A DNA stretch of 64,000 bases from Sphingobacterium athyrii (GTDB lineage Bacteria; Bacteroidota; Bacteroidia; Sphingobacteriales; Sphingobacteriaceae). The stretch lies in contig NZ_QCXX01000002.1 in the NCBI RefSeq assembly GCF_003071065.1, positions 744,001-808,000 of the forward strand. The letters are read 5' to 3'. The position numbers and the translations under genes were made by a program. Of this stretch, positions 1 to 8,973 are shown piece by piece. The notes beneath the pieces were generated by a model. It did no database searches. It saw only the letters and a program-made list of their open reading frames with translations, and was not told where the DNA came from. Each line of letters opens with the position of its first letter. Within the stretch, counting starts at the first letter, position 1.

Positions 1-1
1 T

Positions 2-1105
2 TTGGTACTGAATCTAAACCTCGAGAATCAGATCAAAGATAGCTCCTGGATAAAACCAGGTAAAGCGATCCGCTCTGGCCTGACCACTGCACAGGCATTG
101 GCCTGCATAGATTTTGCGGCGCAGCACGGTTTACACTACGTCCATCTGGATGCAGGTTGGTATGGTCCCGAAATGAAAGTTGCTTCCAAGGCTAACCGTG
201 TCGCAGGGAATAGGGATCTGGATATGCAAGAGCTGATTCACTATGCTGCACAGAAAGATATCGGCATTTTTATCTATGTCAATCAGCGCGCCTTGATGGA
301 CGATTTGGATGAATTGTTTGCCCTTTATCAAAAATGGGGGGTCAAGGGTGTTAAATTTGGTTTTGTCCAGGTCGGTTCAAACCGTTGGTCAACATGGTTA
401 CACCAGGCCGTCAAGAAGGCCGCTCAGTACCAGCTATTGGTCGATATTCATGATGAATACCGGCCTACTGGATATAGTCGTACTTATCCAAATCTTTTGA
501 CGCAGGAAGGTATTCGGGGTAATGAAGAAATGCCTGATGCGACCCATAATACAATCTTGCCATTTACCCGTTTTCTGGCGGGGGCGGGTGATTATACAAT
601 CAGCTATTACAACAGCCGGATCAAAACTACACATGCGCACCAGTTGGCCTTGTCGGTCGTGTATTACAGTCCATTGCAGTTTTTATACTGGTACGATACC
701 CCCGGGATGTATCAGGGCGAACCCGAGATCGCTTTTTTCGATCAGGTCAAAACGGTATGGGACGATACCAAAGTCCTAAAGGGAGAGATTGGTCATTATA
801 TCGCGACGGCAAGGCGTAGCGCTGACGAATGGTTTGTGGGGGCTATTACCAATACAGAGCAACGAAAACTGGATTTGAAACTAGATTTCCTGAATCCCGA
901 CACCGTATATGTCATGGACAGCTACACCGACGATGCTGCGATGCGTACAAAAACAAAAGTCGCTGTAAACCATTTTCTTGTGGATCAGAAAACATCGCTC
1001 CAACTACTGCTGAAAGCGAGCGGTGGCGCAGCATTGCATCTCCGTCCGGCAACCAAAATGGATAAAGTAAAGTATAAGAATGTTTTAACAAGAAAAAGCC
1101 TATAA
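2..1105 (+). CDS. Glycoside hydrolase family 97, C-terminal part (5' end outside window)
   Basis: Open at the left edge, so only the catalytic barrel and C-terminal domain are visible (about 367 residues of a family usually 620-700 long). The family is recognised from PTGYSRTYPNL, TQEGIRGNEE and the HAHQLALSVVYYSPLQ stretch. GH97 enzymes are periplasmic exo-acting alpha-glucosidases or alpha-galactosidases that need calcium. The strand that carries the nucleophile Asp in retaining members (usually KxDF) reads KFGF here (Gly codon 359-361). A Glu sits at codon 455-457 in HDEYRPTG, where retaining members tend to have a small residue, and the Glu of TQEG is at 506-508. From memory of the family this fits the inverting, SusB-like subgroup, which is inference. 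It is the first visible gene of a + strand degradation operon, and the next gene begins 4 bases after its stop. The family is certain; the substrate is not. Confidence 0.9.
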   Translation: MVLNLNLENQIKDSSWIKPGKAIRSGLTTAQALACIDFAAQHGLHYVHLDAGWYGPEMKVASKANRVAGNRDLDMQELIHYAAQKDIGIFIYVNQRALMDDLDELFALYQKWGVKGVKFGFVQVGSNRWSTWLHQAVKKAAQYQLLVDIHDEYRPTGYSRTYPNLLTQEGIRGNEEMPDATHNTILPFTRFLAGAGDYTISYYNSRIKTTHAHQLALSVVYYSPLQFLYWYDTPGMYQGEPEIAFFDQVKTVWDDTKVLKGEIGHYIATARRSADEWFVGAITNTEQRKLDLKLDFLNPDTVYVMDSYTDDAAMRTKTKVAVNHFLVDQKTSLQLLLKASGGAALHLRPATKMDKVKYKNVLTRKSL

Positions 1106-1109
1106 TAAA

Positions 1110-2549
1110 ATGAAACAATTGCGCGCGGATCTTATCCTACTACTGCTATTGTGCTGTATAACCTTCACGGGAACAGCACAGCGAAATGGTTCAGACCTGA
1201 AAGTATACGAGGCCCCGAAAGGAGCATTATTGAATACTGATTTTACGGTCAAAGTGCGTCAAAAAGGTGAGAAGGAATGGAGATATCTGCCAAGTCATCT
1301 GATTAAGGTCGACGAGGTGCGAAATGCGAAGCATCAGGTAGAAGATGCCTCAATGGCCTATTTTGATTTTAAGGGGACAGTAGAGGTTTCAGTTACCCAC
1401 AATAGAGGAGCGATCAATACAGCACGTATTCGGCCGCTGTCATACGGTATTAAACCAGTGGTTGCTGGCAATACCATGACTTTTGTCCTTGATCAACCCC
1501 GAAATCTTTCGCTTGAAATCAACGACGATATTTTCCATAACCTCCTGCTCTTCGCAAATCCAATGCTGGAAAATATCCCCGCTAAAAATGATCCGAATGT
1601 CATTTATTTCGGTACTGGAATTCATGAATTTAAGGGGGGTAATTTCAAAATACCGAGCAATAAAACTGTTTATATCGCTGGAGATGCCATTTTACGTGGA
1701 CAGCTGCTGATAGACAGCGTTGAAAATGTTAAGGTCATCGGGCGGGGTATGGTAGAGCATACGGTCAAAATGGGCATTCATATTTCCCGTTCGAAAAATA
1801 TATTGGTAGAGGGGGTTTTTACGACGCAATGTGCCACGGGAGGCTCCGATCAGGTGACCATCAGAAATGTGAAAAGCGTGAGTTATTACGGTTGGGGAGA
1901 TGGACTCAATGTATTTGCCAGCAATAATGTATTATTCGATGGCGTATTTTGTCGAAATTCTGATGACTGCACTACCGTCTATGCAACCCGAAAAGGCTTC
2001 GAAGGTGGGTGCAAGAATATCACGATGCAAAATTCGACCCTCTGGGCGGATGTTGCCCATCCTATTTTTATCGGTATTCACGGCAATGCGGATAAGTCGG
2101 ATATTATTGAAGATGTGTATTACCGGAATATTGATATTCTCGATCAAAAGGAAATGCAATTGGATTATCAGGGCTGCATGGCGATCAATGCCGGTGATAA
2201 TAACCTGATCCGAAATATCCATTTTGAAGACATCCGCGTCGAAGATTTTAGGCAAGGGCAACTTCTTAATCTCCGGATTTTCTTCAATGAGAAATACTGC
2301 AAGGCCCCGGGGCGGGGGATAGAGAATATTTTCTTTAAGAATATCAGCTATAATGGCAGCGGTGGCGAACTCTCGATGATCTCAGGCTACGATAAAGATC
2401 GAAAAATAAAAAACATATTCTTCGAAAACCTCCGTATCAATGGGAAATTAATCTCGGATAGCATGCCCGAAAAACCGAAATGGTATAAAACAGGTGATAT
2501 GGCGCGTATTTTCATTGGCGAGCATGTCGAAAACGTCGTGTTTAAATAA
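1110..2549 (+). CDS. Secreted GH28-like (polygalacturonase-type) right-handed beta-helix hydrolase
   Basis: 479 residues with a clear signal peptide (LLLLLCCITFTGTAQ, cleavage near 22). An N-terminal beta-sandwich-like part (about 25-150) is followed by a long series of parallel beta-helix coils rich in Asn and Ile (KNITMQNSTLW, IENIFFKNISYNG, IKNIFFENLRING). Candidate active-site residues are the WGDGLN segment, N283-S-D285-D286-C and H324 in GIHGN. These resemble the DD and GHG motifs of GH28, but I do not see the family's RIK motif. GH28 enzymes hydrolyse galacturonan or rhamnogalacturonan. The related clan GH-N family GH49 (dextranase, with an N-terminal beta-sandwich) cannot be excluded. 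It lies 4 bases after the GH97 gene, so it is co-transcribed. The fold is well supported; the substrate is open. Confidence 0.75.
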   Translation: MKQLRADLILLLLLCCITFTGTAQRNGSDLKVYEAPKGALLNTDFTVKVRQKGEKEWRYLPSHLIKVDEVRNAKHQVEDASMAYFDFKGTVEVSVTHNRGAINTARIRPLSYGIKPVVAGNTMTFVLDQPRNLSLEINDDIFHNLLLFANPMLENIPAKNDPNVIYFGTGIHEFKGGNFKIPSNKTVYIAGDAILRGQLLIDSVENVKVIGRGMVEHTVKMGIHISRSKNILVEGVFTTQCATGGSDQVTIRNVKSVSYYGWGDGLNVFASNNVLFDGVFCRNSDDCTTVYATRKGFEGGCKNITMQNSTLWADVAHPIFIGIHGNADKSDIIEDVYYRNIDILDQKEMQLDYQGCMAINAGDNNLIRNIHFEDIRVEDFRQGQLLNLRIFFNEKYCKAPGRGIENIFFKNISYNGSGGELSMISGYDKDRKIKNIFFENLRINGKLISDSMPEKPKWYKTGDMARIFIGEHVENVVFK

Positions 2550-2657
2550 AAACATCATGAGGAAAACCCCTTATTTGGGGAATCTCATTGTCTGTCAATT
2601 AGGTATGAAATGCCTGATCGCCTCAATTAGACCTTAGCGAAAATAAAAAAGAATGAA

Positions 2658-4589
2658 ATGAAACAAATGATCACTATAGCCGTATTGCTGGCGGCGTCCC
2701 TGCATGTAAAGTCGCAGTCCGTTTACATTGGGCAACATGCTGACCGAAAGTTACAACGAGTCGAGGGGAAATTCAAAGCCATGAGTTTTGATATGCAGGA
2801 TGTACGTCTCTTGCCTTCCATATTTACACAAAACCGCGACCGTACGGCAAAATGGATGATGTCTTTAGATGTCAATAGCTTGCTACAGAGTTTTCGCAAT
2901 ACTTCCGGAACATATGCTGCCTTGGAAGGGGGCTATTCTACCATTAAAAAACTTGGTGGATGGGAATCTTTGGATTGCGATCTCAGAGGACATACAACAG
3001 GACATCTTTTATCGGCCTTGGCTTACCTATATGCTTCAACCGGGGAAGCTAAATATAAGGCAAAAGCGGATAGCTTGGTTGCTGGCTTGGAAGTGGTACA
3101 GCAGACCTTTACCGCCAATGGAAGTGAGGGGTATCTGAGTGCGTATGGCGAAGGACTGATCAATCGAAATATTGCGGGTAAAAGTGTTTGGGCGCCCTGG
3201 TATACCTTGCATAAGCTGTATGCAGGGTTAATAGACCAATACTTGTACGCAAACAACGATAAAGCCCTTGTGATCATGAAAAATGCTGCTGCCTGGGCTT
3301 ATCGTAAATTAAAGCCTTTGACGGAGGAGCAACGTAGATTGATGCTGCGCAACGAATTTGGCGGTACCAATGAAGCTTTTTATAATCTATATGCCATTAC
3401 AGGCGAAGAGCAGCATAAATGGCTGGCCGAATTTTTCTACCATGCTGCGGTTCTTGATCCATTGGCCGATCATACCGATGAACTAAAATTTAAGCATGCG
3501 AATACTTTTATTCCGAAATTATTGGGCGAAGCCCGCAACTATGAACTGTCTGCTAATGCGCGTTCCAATGCTATGGTGCATTACTTTTGGAACAGGGTTG
3601 TGGATCATCAGACTTTTTGTACCGGCGGAAATAGCCACAAGGAAAAATTTATTCCCTCGGACAGTCTCTCGCAGTATCTGACTGGGTATACCCAGGAGAC
3701 CTGTAATACCAACAATATGCTAAAGCTAACGCGGCACTTGTTCACCTGGGATGCGGAAGCCAAATATGCAGATTTTTATGAGCGTGCGCTATACAACCAT
3801 ATTTTGGGACAGCAGGATCCGGAGACCGGTATGGTGGCTTACTTCTTACCCTTACTGCCGGGAGCCCACAAAGTATATAGCACACCTGATCAATCGTTTT
3901 GGTGCTGTGTAGGCACAGGTTTTGAAAATCATACCAAATACAATGAGGCCATCTATTATCATGATGATAAAGGAGTCTATGTCAATCTCTTTATTCCATC
4001 TGAACTGCATTGGAAAGAAAAAGGCCTTCGCTTAACTCAGGAGACCAATTTTCCTTCCAGTGGAAAGGTCACATTGCGGGTCGATGTGGATCAGACGGTA
4101 ACAATGCCGCTGTACCTCCGTCACCCTGCATGGGCCGCAAAGGTAGAAGTAAAGGTAAATGGAAGGAAAGCGGCTCTCAGTAAGCATCCGTCGAGCTATA
4201 TTACCCTCGAAAGAAAGTGGGAAAAAGGTGATCAGGTGGAAATTTATTATCCGATGGATCTTCATTTGGCCAAAACCAATGACAATCCCAACAAAGCAGC
4301 CGTTATGTACGGGCCGCTTGTACTGGCGGGGACGATGGGAAAAGAGGGAATGACCGGAACGGCGCCCTTTTCAGATCCGCATGTACATAATGATTATTAT
4401 ACTTATGATTACCATGTCCCAGCGGGTCTAAAAACTTCGCTCCATGTCGATGAAAAGAATCTCCCAGATAGGGTTAAAATGACGGATCCAGAACAATTGG
4501 TCTTTGTCGATAAACTTGATGGGGTGGCGTTGGCGCCGATTCATCGTATCCATCAACAGCGTTACGTGGTGTACTGGGATTTAAAATAA
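2658..4589 (+). CDS. GH127/GH146-type beta-L-arabinofuranosidase (DUF1680 fold)
   Basis: 643 residues, signal peptide 1-19 (AVLLAASLHVKSQ). An (alpha/alpha)6 barrel precedes a beta-sandwich C-terminus. The zinc-thiolate site of this superfamily is intact: E347 and C349 in QETCNTNN, and C416-C417 in SFWCCVGTGFENH. In characterised members a Cys of this CC pair is the nucleophile, and Glu plus three Cys bind zinc. The family removes beta-L-arabinofuranose from plant glycoproteins or pectin side chains. SFWCCVGTGFE and the single-module size fit GH146 or GH127; sequence alone does not separate them safely. The 108-base gap before it carries a weak hairpin (2557-2588) and could allow separate expression, but the strand and theme match its neighbours. 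An ATG three codons in (M4) is an alternative start. Confidence 0.9.
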   Translation: MKQMITIAVLLAASLHVKSQSVYIGQHADRKLQRVEGKFKAMSFDMQDVRLLPSIFTQNRDRTAKWMMSLDVNSLLQSFRNTSGTYAALEGGYSTIKKLGGWESLDCDLRGHTTGHLLSALAYLYASTGEAKYKAKADSLVAGLEVVQQTFTANGSEGYLSAYGEGLINRNIAGKSVWAPWYTLHKLYAGLIDQYLYANNDKALVIMKNAAAWAYRKLKPLTEEQRRLMLRNEFGGTNEAFYNLYAITGEEQHKWLAEFFYHAAVLDPLADHTDELKFKHANTFIPKLLGEARNYELSANARSNAMVHYFWNRVVDHQTFCTGGNSHKEKFIPSDSLSQYLTGYTQETCNTNNMLKLTRHLFTWDAEAKYADFYERALYNHILGQQDPETGMVAYFLPLLPGAHKVYSTPDQSFWCCVGTGFENHTKYNEAIYYHDDKGVYVNLFIPSELHWKEKGLRLTQETNFPSSGKVTLRVDVDQTVTMPLYLRHPAWAAKVEVKVNGRKAALSKHPSSYITLERKWEKGDQVEIYYPMDLHLAKTNDNPNKAAVMYGPLVLAGTMGKEGMTGTAPFSDPHVHNDYYTYDYHVPAGLKTSLHVDEKNLPDRVKMTDPEQLVFVDKLDGVALAPIHRIHQQRYVVYWDLK

Positions 4590-4611
4590 AAGACAAACGG
4601 TCAAACCAATT

Positions 4612-6225
4612 ATGAAAAATAAGATCTGTGCTTTGCTTATGCTGTGTTTCTTTTCTCTGGCCGTCAGTGGACAGGAATATCAATGGTCCGTGCCGGTAAG
4701 CGGTTATGTATCGGCTGAGACGAACGCCAATCCCGAAGCTTTTTTATGGATCCCGCCCGATTGCCAACAGTTGCGCGGCCTTATCATAGGGCAGCATAAT
4801 ATGTGCGAGGAAAACATTTTTGAACATGCCACTTTCCGCAGGACCATGGGCGAACTCGGATTCGCGATCCTATGGATATCGCCGGGAATAAATCAGCAAT
4901 GGGACCTGAAGGATGGTTGTCAGAAGGTTTTGAACGAGGCAATCGGGGCCTTGGCAGAAACGAGTGGTTATGGCGAACTGAAACATGTACCCATTGTTCC
5001 GCTCGGGCATTCTGCGATGGCTACCTTTCCGTGGAATTTTGCGGCCTGGAATCCCGAAAAGACATTGGCGGTGATATCCTATCACGGCGATGCTCCCCGG
5101 ACAAATCTAACGGGCTATGGACGTGAAAATCTGGAGTGGGGACGCCATAGAAATATTGATGGTATTCCTGGATTAATGATCGAGGGGGAATACGAATGGT
5201 GGGAGGCAAGGGTAAACCCTGCCTTGGCCTTTCGTATGATGTATCCCCAAAGCTGTATATCTTTTTTATGCGATGTGGGACATGGACATTTTGATGTGTC
5301 GGATCAGGTGATCGACTATATCTGTCTATTTTTACGCAAAGCAGCGCAATACCGTTTGCCCAAGATACAGGCAATTGATAAGCCCAGCAAACTAACTGTT
5401 TTAAATCCGAAAGCAGGCTGGCTGGCCGAGCGATGGCATCCCGGTCAGGTAAAAAGGGCTGCTATGGCAGCATTTGATCGCTATAAAGGCGATCCCCATG
5501 ATGCTTTTTGGTATTTCGATCAGGAAATGGCTGCTGCGACGGAGCGCTATTACAGTAAGGGAAATTTAAAACAATCGCAATTTATTGGCTTTACATGGAA
5601 AAATCGCTTATTGCCTTTTGACCCAGCCAGCCATGCCCAATATCAGACCAAGATTGAGCCTGATGCTGATGGCCTGACGTACCGACTGTCGGCGGCCTTC
5701 ACGGATTCGACACGATCTCACTTTTCAGATTTGCATGGGAAAGGGGGGATTCGGATCGACCGTATCTGTGGCCCCATCCACAAAATTAATGACAGTATAT
5801 TCAAGGTACAGTTTTATCGAATGGGCATGAACAATGGCAAGCGCAGCAACGACATATGGCTATTAGCGTCAAGTGCAGGCGATCGCCCATATAAAAGTGC
5901 GGTGCAACAGTTAAATCTTAAGATCGACTATCCACTCACTGTGGGCCGACGCCAACATATCCTTTTTCCGGGCTTGGGCGATGTCGAGGTGGGTACATCC
6001 CCGATCAATTTAGGAGCCTCATCCGATGCCGATCTGCCTGTGGCCTATTATGTGAAGGCTGGGCCAGCAGCTGTAGAAGGGGAGCAGCTCAGATTGACTG
6101 CTATCCCACCACGGGCAAAATATCCCATTAAAGTAACTGTGGTCGCCTGGCAATACGGTCTGAAAGGCACTATTCAGTCTGCAGAACCTGTGGAGCGCCA
6201 TTTTTTCATTAAGCAACAAAAATAG
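4612..6225 (+). CDS. Secreted alpha/beta-hydrolase, possible carbohydrate esterase
   Basis: 537 residues with signal peptide (ALLMLCFFSLAVSGQ). The N-terminal half has an alpha/beta-hydrolase pattern: an early strand (LRGLIIGQHN), the nucleophile elbow GHSAMA with S134, and a late GHGHFDVSD segment with H224/H226 as candidate catalytic His. The C-terminal half (about 265-535) is beta-rich and looks like a carbohydrate-binding or Ig-like appendage (TVVAWQYGLKGTIQSAEPVERHFF resembles an Ig-like strand pair). Placed 22 bases after the arabinofuranosidase and 6 bases before the lyase, it should act in the periplasm on the same glycan, perhaps removing ester groups. I cannot assign a CE family. 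Peptidase or lipase activity is not excluded by sequence, but context makes it unlikely. Confidence 0.7.
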   Translation: MKNKICALLMLCFFSLAVSGQEYQWSVPVSGYVSAETNANPEAFLWIPPDCQQLRGLIIGQHNMCEENIFEHATFRRTMGELGFAILWISPGINQQWDLKDGCQKVLNEAIGALAETSGYGELKHVPIVPLGHSAMATFPWNFAAWNPEKTLAVISYHGDAPRTNLTGYGRENLEWGRHRNIDGIPGLMIEGEYEWWEARVNPALAFRMMYPQSCISFLCDVGHGHFDVSDQVIDYICLFLRKAAQYRLPKIQAIDKPSKLTVLNPKAGWLAERWHPGQVKRAAMAAFDRYKGDPHDAFWYFDQEMAAATERYYSKGNLKQSQFIGFTWKNRLLPFDPASHAQYQTKIEPDADGLTYRLSAAFTDSTRSHFSDLHGKGGIRIDRICGPIHKINDSIFKVQFYRMGMNNGKRSNDIWLLASSAGDRPYKSAVQQLNLKIDYPLTVGRRQHILFPGLGDVEVGTSPINLGASSDADLPVAYYVKAGPAAVEGEQLRLTAIPPRAKYPIKVTVVAWQYGLKGTIQSAEPVERHFFIKQQK

Positions 6226-6231
6226 AAAATC

Positions 6232-8973
6232 ATGATAAAGCGTTTAGTATATCCTGTTTTTATAGCCTTTTTTTCATTACTGACCGTAAAGGGGCAAGAG
6301 ATCCCACTGCCGGTCAAGCTGCTTGAGGGGCACCCCCGCTTACTGACCACAGATCAGGAGAAGGGGCGGCTGCGCCAGCAGCTGAAAGAGCAGAAATGGG
6401 CAGGGGAAGTACTTATAGGGATCAAAAACCGGATCGATCCTTACCTCGACGAGGTAAAAGCGCAGCCCGATTGGTTGTATTCGCGTCTGATGATGTACTG
6501 GAAGAGCAAAGCTACCCAAGTGTATATCGATGGTGGGGTATATGCCAAAGCTGATGGAGTGGCTCCTGTGCCGACCGTTCGATTTGGTAGCAGCAGAGGC
6601 GTTGGGTCGCCATTTATCCGCCCGGCACTGGCTGATATCATACCCTATATGGACGATACCAAAGGAGTGTATTTTTGCAATTCTTCCAAACCCGGCGCAC
6701 CATTGGAATGGGTAGATCAGCGTCAAGCTTCGGGTGGGAGCATCGAAAGCGTCAACGAGGAGATCATGAAACTGGCAAAAGATGCTGCCTTCTTGTACTG
6801 GCTTACCGATGATCAGGTCTATGCTAGCCTGGCGTTTGGTGTAATCGATACTTATCTGACAGGGATGTATTATCGCAATGAACCTATTGACCTCAATCAT
6901 GGCCATGCACAGACGCTCGTAGGGATGACAACATTCGAAGTCATACAGGAGCGAATCCTCAACGAATTGGCCTATACCTATGATTTCCTATACAATTATG
7001 TCGACAAGGTTCAGCCTGATAAAAAAATAATCTATGAAACAGCACTGAAGAAATGTATAGACCTAAGCCTAAAAAATGGCGTACCCCATAATAATTGGAA
7101 CCTCCATAAGTCAAAGTTTATCCTGAAAGTCGCGATGGTGCTTGGAAAGGATAAAGACTATGCAGATGGTCAGGGAAGGGAATATTACATCAATGCGATT
7201 CTTAACAAGACTGCTGCCCGACATTGGTCCTTACCGCACTTTATGGCGTATGGATACGACAAGGAGACCGGAATTTGGAACGAAAGTCCTGGCTATGCCC
7301 AAAGTGTAGGTCACGAACTTACCCAGTTTATCCGGGATTATGATAACACATTCAATCAAAACTTACTTCCCTATATCCCTGTCATGTACAAGGCTGTTGA
7401 AGCACTGCCGCAATACCAGTTTCCCAATGGAATGACCACAGCATTTGGGGATTCCTATTACGGGCTCCTGAACCCTGCACCGCTGGCAGATATGATTCGG
7501 TTGACCCAAAAGTACAACGAGCGGGAACACGAGGTGCTGTACACAAAAATGTATAAACTGTTCCATACGGATACGGACAAGGAGCCCCTTCAGCCGGCGC
7601 ATCTTCCGGCACAGATCAGTTCTTTTTTTACCGATAAACCATTGGTCCTGGACAGAAAGGTGTCCAAGGGAGCGCTAAGGGATTATGTGACACCGACGTT
7701 CTATTCGCCAAATGTGAGCTGGTTTGTACAACGCAATAAATATGATAGCAAAGAAAATGGAATGATGATTTCGCAATATGCATCGCTCGGCAATCATATG
7801 CATTCCAATGGGTTGGCGATGGAGCTTTACGGCAAGGGCTATGTACTCGGGGCAGAGTCGGGAATAGGTTCTTCCTATTTTGAAAAGCCTTATTTGGATT
7901 ATTACTCCCAGTTTCCGGCACACAACACGGTTATGGTTGATGGCATATCCAAATACCCCGAAATGCTAAGTACACATGACTTCAAGCTGCTCGGGTGTTA
8001 TCCAAAACCGGGACAAAAAACAGGATATTATGCCGGGGTTACTTATTCCGATATGTATTTTTTAGAACCCGAAAGCCAGAGTGATCAGAATCGGTTGATG
8101 AGCATCGTGAATACTGGACCGACGACAGGCTATTACGTGGATATTTTTCGTTCAAAAAAACAACAGGGAGGAGAGAAATACCACGATTACTTTTACCATA
8201 ACTTGGGACAGGAGCTGAAAATATCCGAAATAGGTGGACGGGCGTTGGCCTTGAAACCCAGTGATGAGATGGGCTTTGCGGGAGGACATCTCTTTGCCCT
8301 GGATTATATGTGGGACAAGCAGTCCGCCATGACGGACAAGGATTATGAAGCAACTTGGAAGATGTCCTTTCCTGACGATAACAATGTGTATATGCATCTT
8401 TGGATGAAGGGGTATAAAGGCCGGGAAATTTTTTCGATCAAGGCTCCGGCAGTGAAATCCTACCGTAAAGAATATAAGTTGCCTTATGATTTTTACCATG
8501 ATCCTTATCTGACTATTGCCGCCAGACAACATGGCGAAGCTTGGAAGCATCCTTTTGTCGCGATCTACGAACCTACCGTTGAAAAAGAAGGGCGATCCAT
8601 TATTTCCATTAGCTCATTTGCGGTAGAGAATGTGTCTCCAGACTTTGTGGGGCTTGATGTGGAAAGCAGGGCGGGACGTCACGATTATATTTTTTCTTCC
8701 TTAGCCGCGGATGAAGTCAGGTATCAGGATAAAGTTGTCAAAGGCACCTATGGACTGATCAGCGAACAGGGGGATGATTTTACGCTATTTTTGGGAAATG
8801 GCTACAAAATAGCTGCAAGGGAATTTAGTATCGATTGTGCCGAAAAAGCCAATGTTACCCTAGAGCGGAAAGATGGGCGTTATTTCTATACAAGTGATCG
8901 AACGATCAAGCTAACTTTCCGGAATAAGACCATCCAACTGGAAGCCTCGGATTACAAACAAATCACCTTATGA
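6232..8973 (+). CDS. Heparinase II/III-like polysaccharide lyase
   Basis: 913 residues with signal peptide (FIAFFSLLTVKGQ). The layout is that of heparinase II/III-type lyases: an alpha-helical toroid of about 90-450 (GVPHNNWNLHKSKF, IWNESPGYAQSVGHE) then a beta-sandwich (about 500-900). Candidate catalytic or metal residues include the N and H of HNNWNLH, the ESPGY segment, and the His of GNHMHSNGLAMELYG and FPAHNTVMVDG, all typical of the superfamily. Such lyases cleave uronic-acid-containing chains by beta-elimination. Among plant-glycan systems PL27-type rhamnose-glucuronate lyases have this fold; that is only a suggestion. It starts 6 bases after the esterase and its stop overlaps the next gene by 4 bases. 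At over 900 residues it is long for a heparinase, so an added C-terminal domain is likely. Confidence 0.8.
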   Translation: MIKRLVYPVFIAFFSLLTVKGQEIPLPVKLLEGHPRLLTTDQEKGRLRQQLKEQKWAGEVLIGIKNRIDPYLDEVKAQPDWLYSRLMMYWKSKATQVYIDGGVYAKADGVAPVPTVRFGSSRGVGSPFIRPALADIIPYMDDTKGVYFCNSSKPGAPLEWVDQRQASGGSIESVNEEIMKLAKDAAFLYWLTDDQVYASLAFGVIDTYLTGMYYRNEPIDLNHGHAQTLVGMTTFEVIQERILNELAYTYDFLYNYVDKVQPDKKIIYETALKKCIDLSLKNGVPHNNWNLHKSKFILKVAMVLGKDKDYADGQGREYYINAILNKTAARHWSLPHFMAYGYDKETGIWNESPGYAQSVGHELTQFIRDYDNTFNQNLLPYIPVMYKAVEALPQYQFPNGMTTAFGDSYYGLLNPAPLADMIRLTQKYNEREHEVLYTKMYKLFHTDTDKEPLQPAHLPAQISSFFTDKPLVLDRKVSKGALRDYVTPTFYSPNVSWFVQRNKYDSKENGMMISQYASLGNHMHSNGLAMELYGKGYVLGAESGIGSSYFEKPYLDYYSQFPAHNTVMVDGISKYPEMLSTHDFKLLGCYPKPGQKTGYYAGVTYSDMYFLEPESQSDQNRLMSIVNTGPTTGYYVDIFRSKKQQGGEKYHDYFYHNLGQELKISEIGGRALALKPSDEMGFAGGHLFALDYMWDKQSAMTDKDYEATWKMSFPDDNNVYMHLWMKGYKGREIFSIKAPAVKSYRKEYKLPYDFYHDPYLTIAARQHGEAWKHPFVAIYEPTVEKEGRSIISISSFAVENVSPDFVGLDVESRAGRHDYIFSSLAADEVRYQDKVVKGTYGLISEQGDDFTLFLGNGYKIAAREFSIDCAEKANVTLERKDGRYFYTSDRTIKLTFRNKTIQLEASDYKQITL

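Noticed and set aside
6340..6906. 188-codon minus-strand frame inside the lyase gene
   Set aside because: It lies wholly opposite a clear lyase, has no domain or signal peptide and is the usual shadow of a GC-balanced gene.
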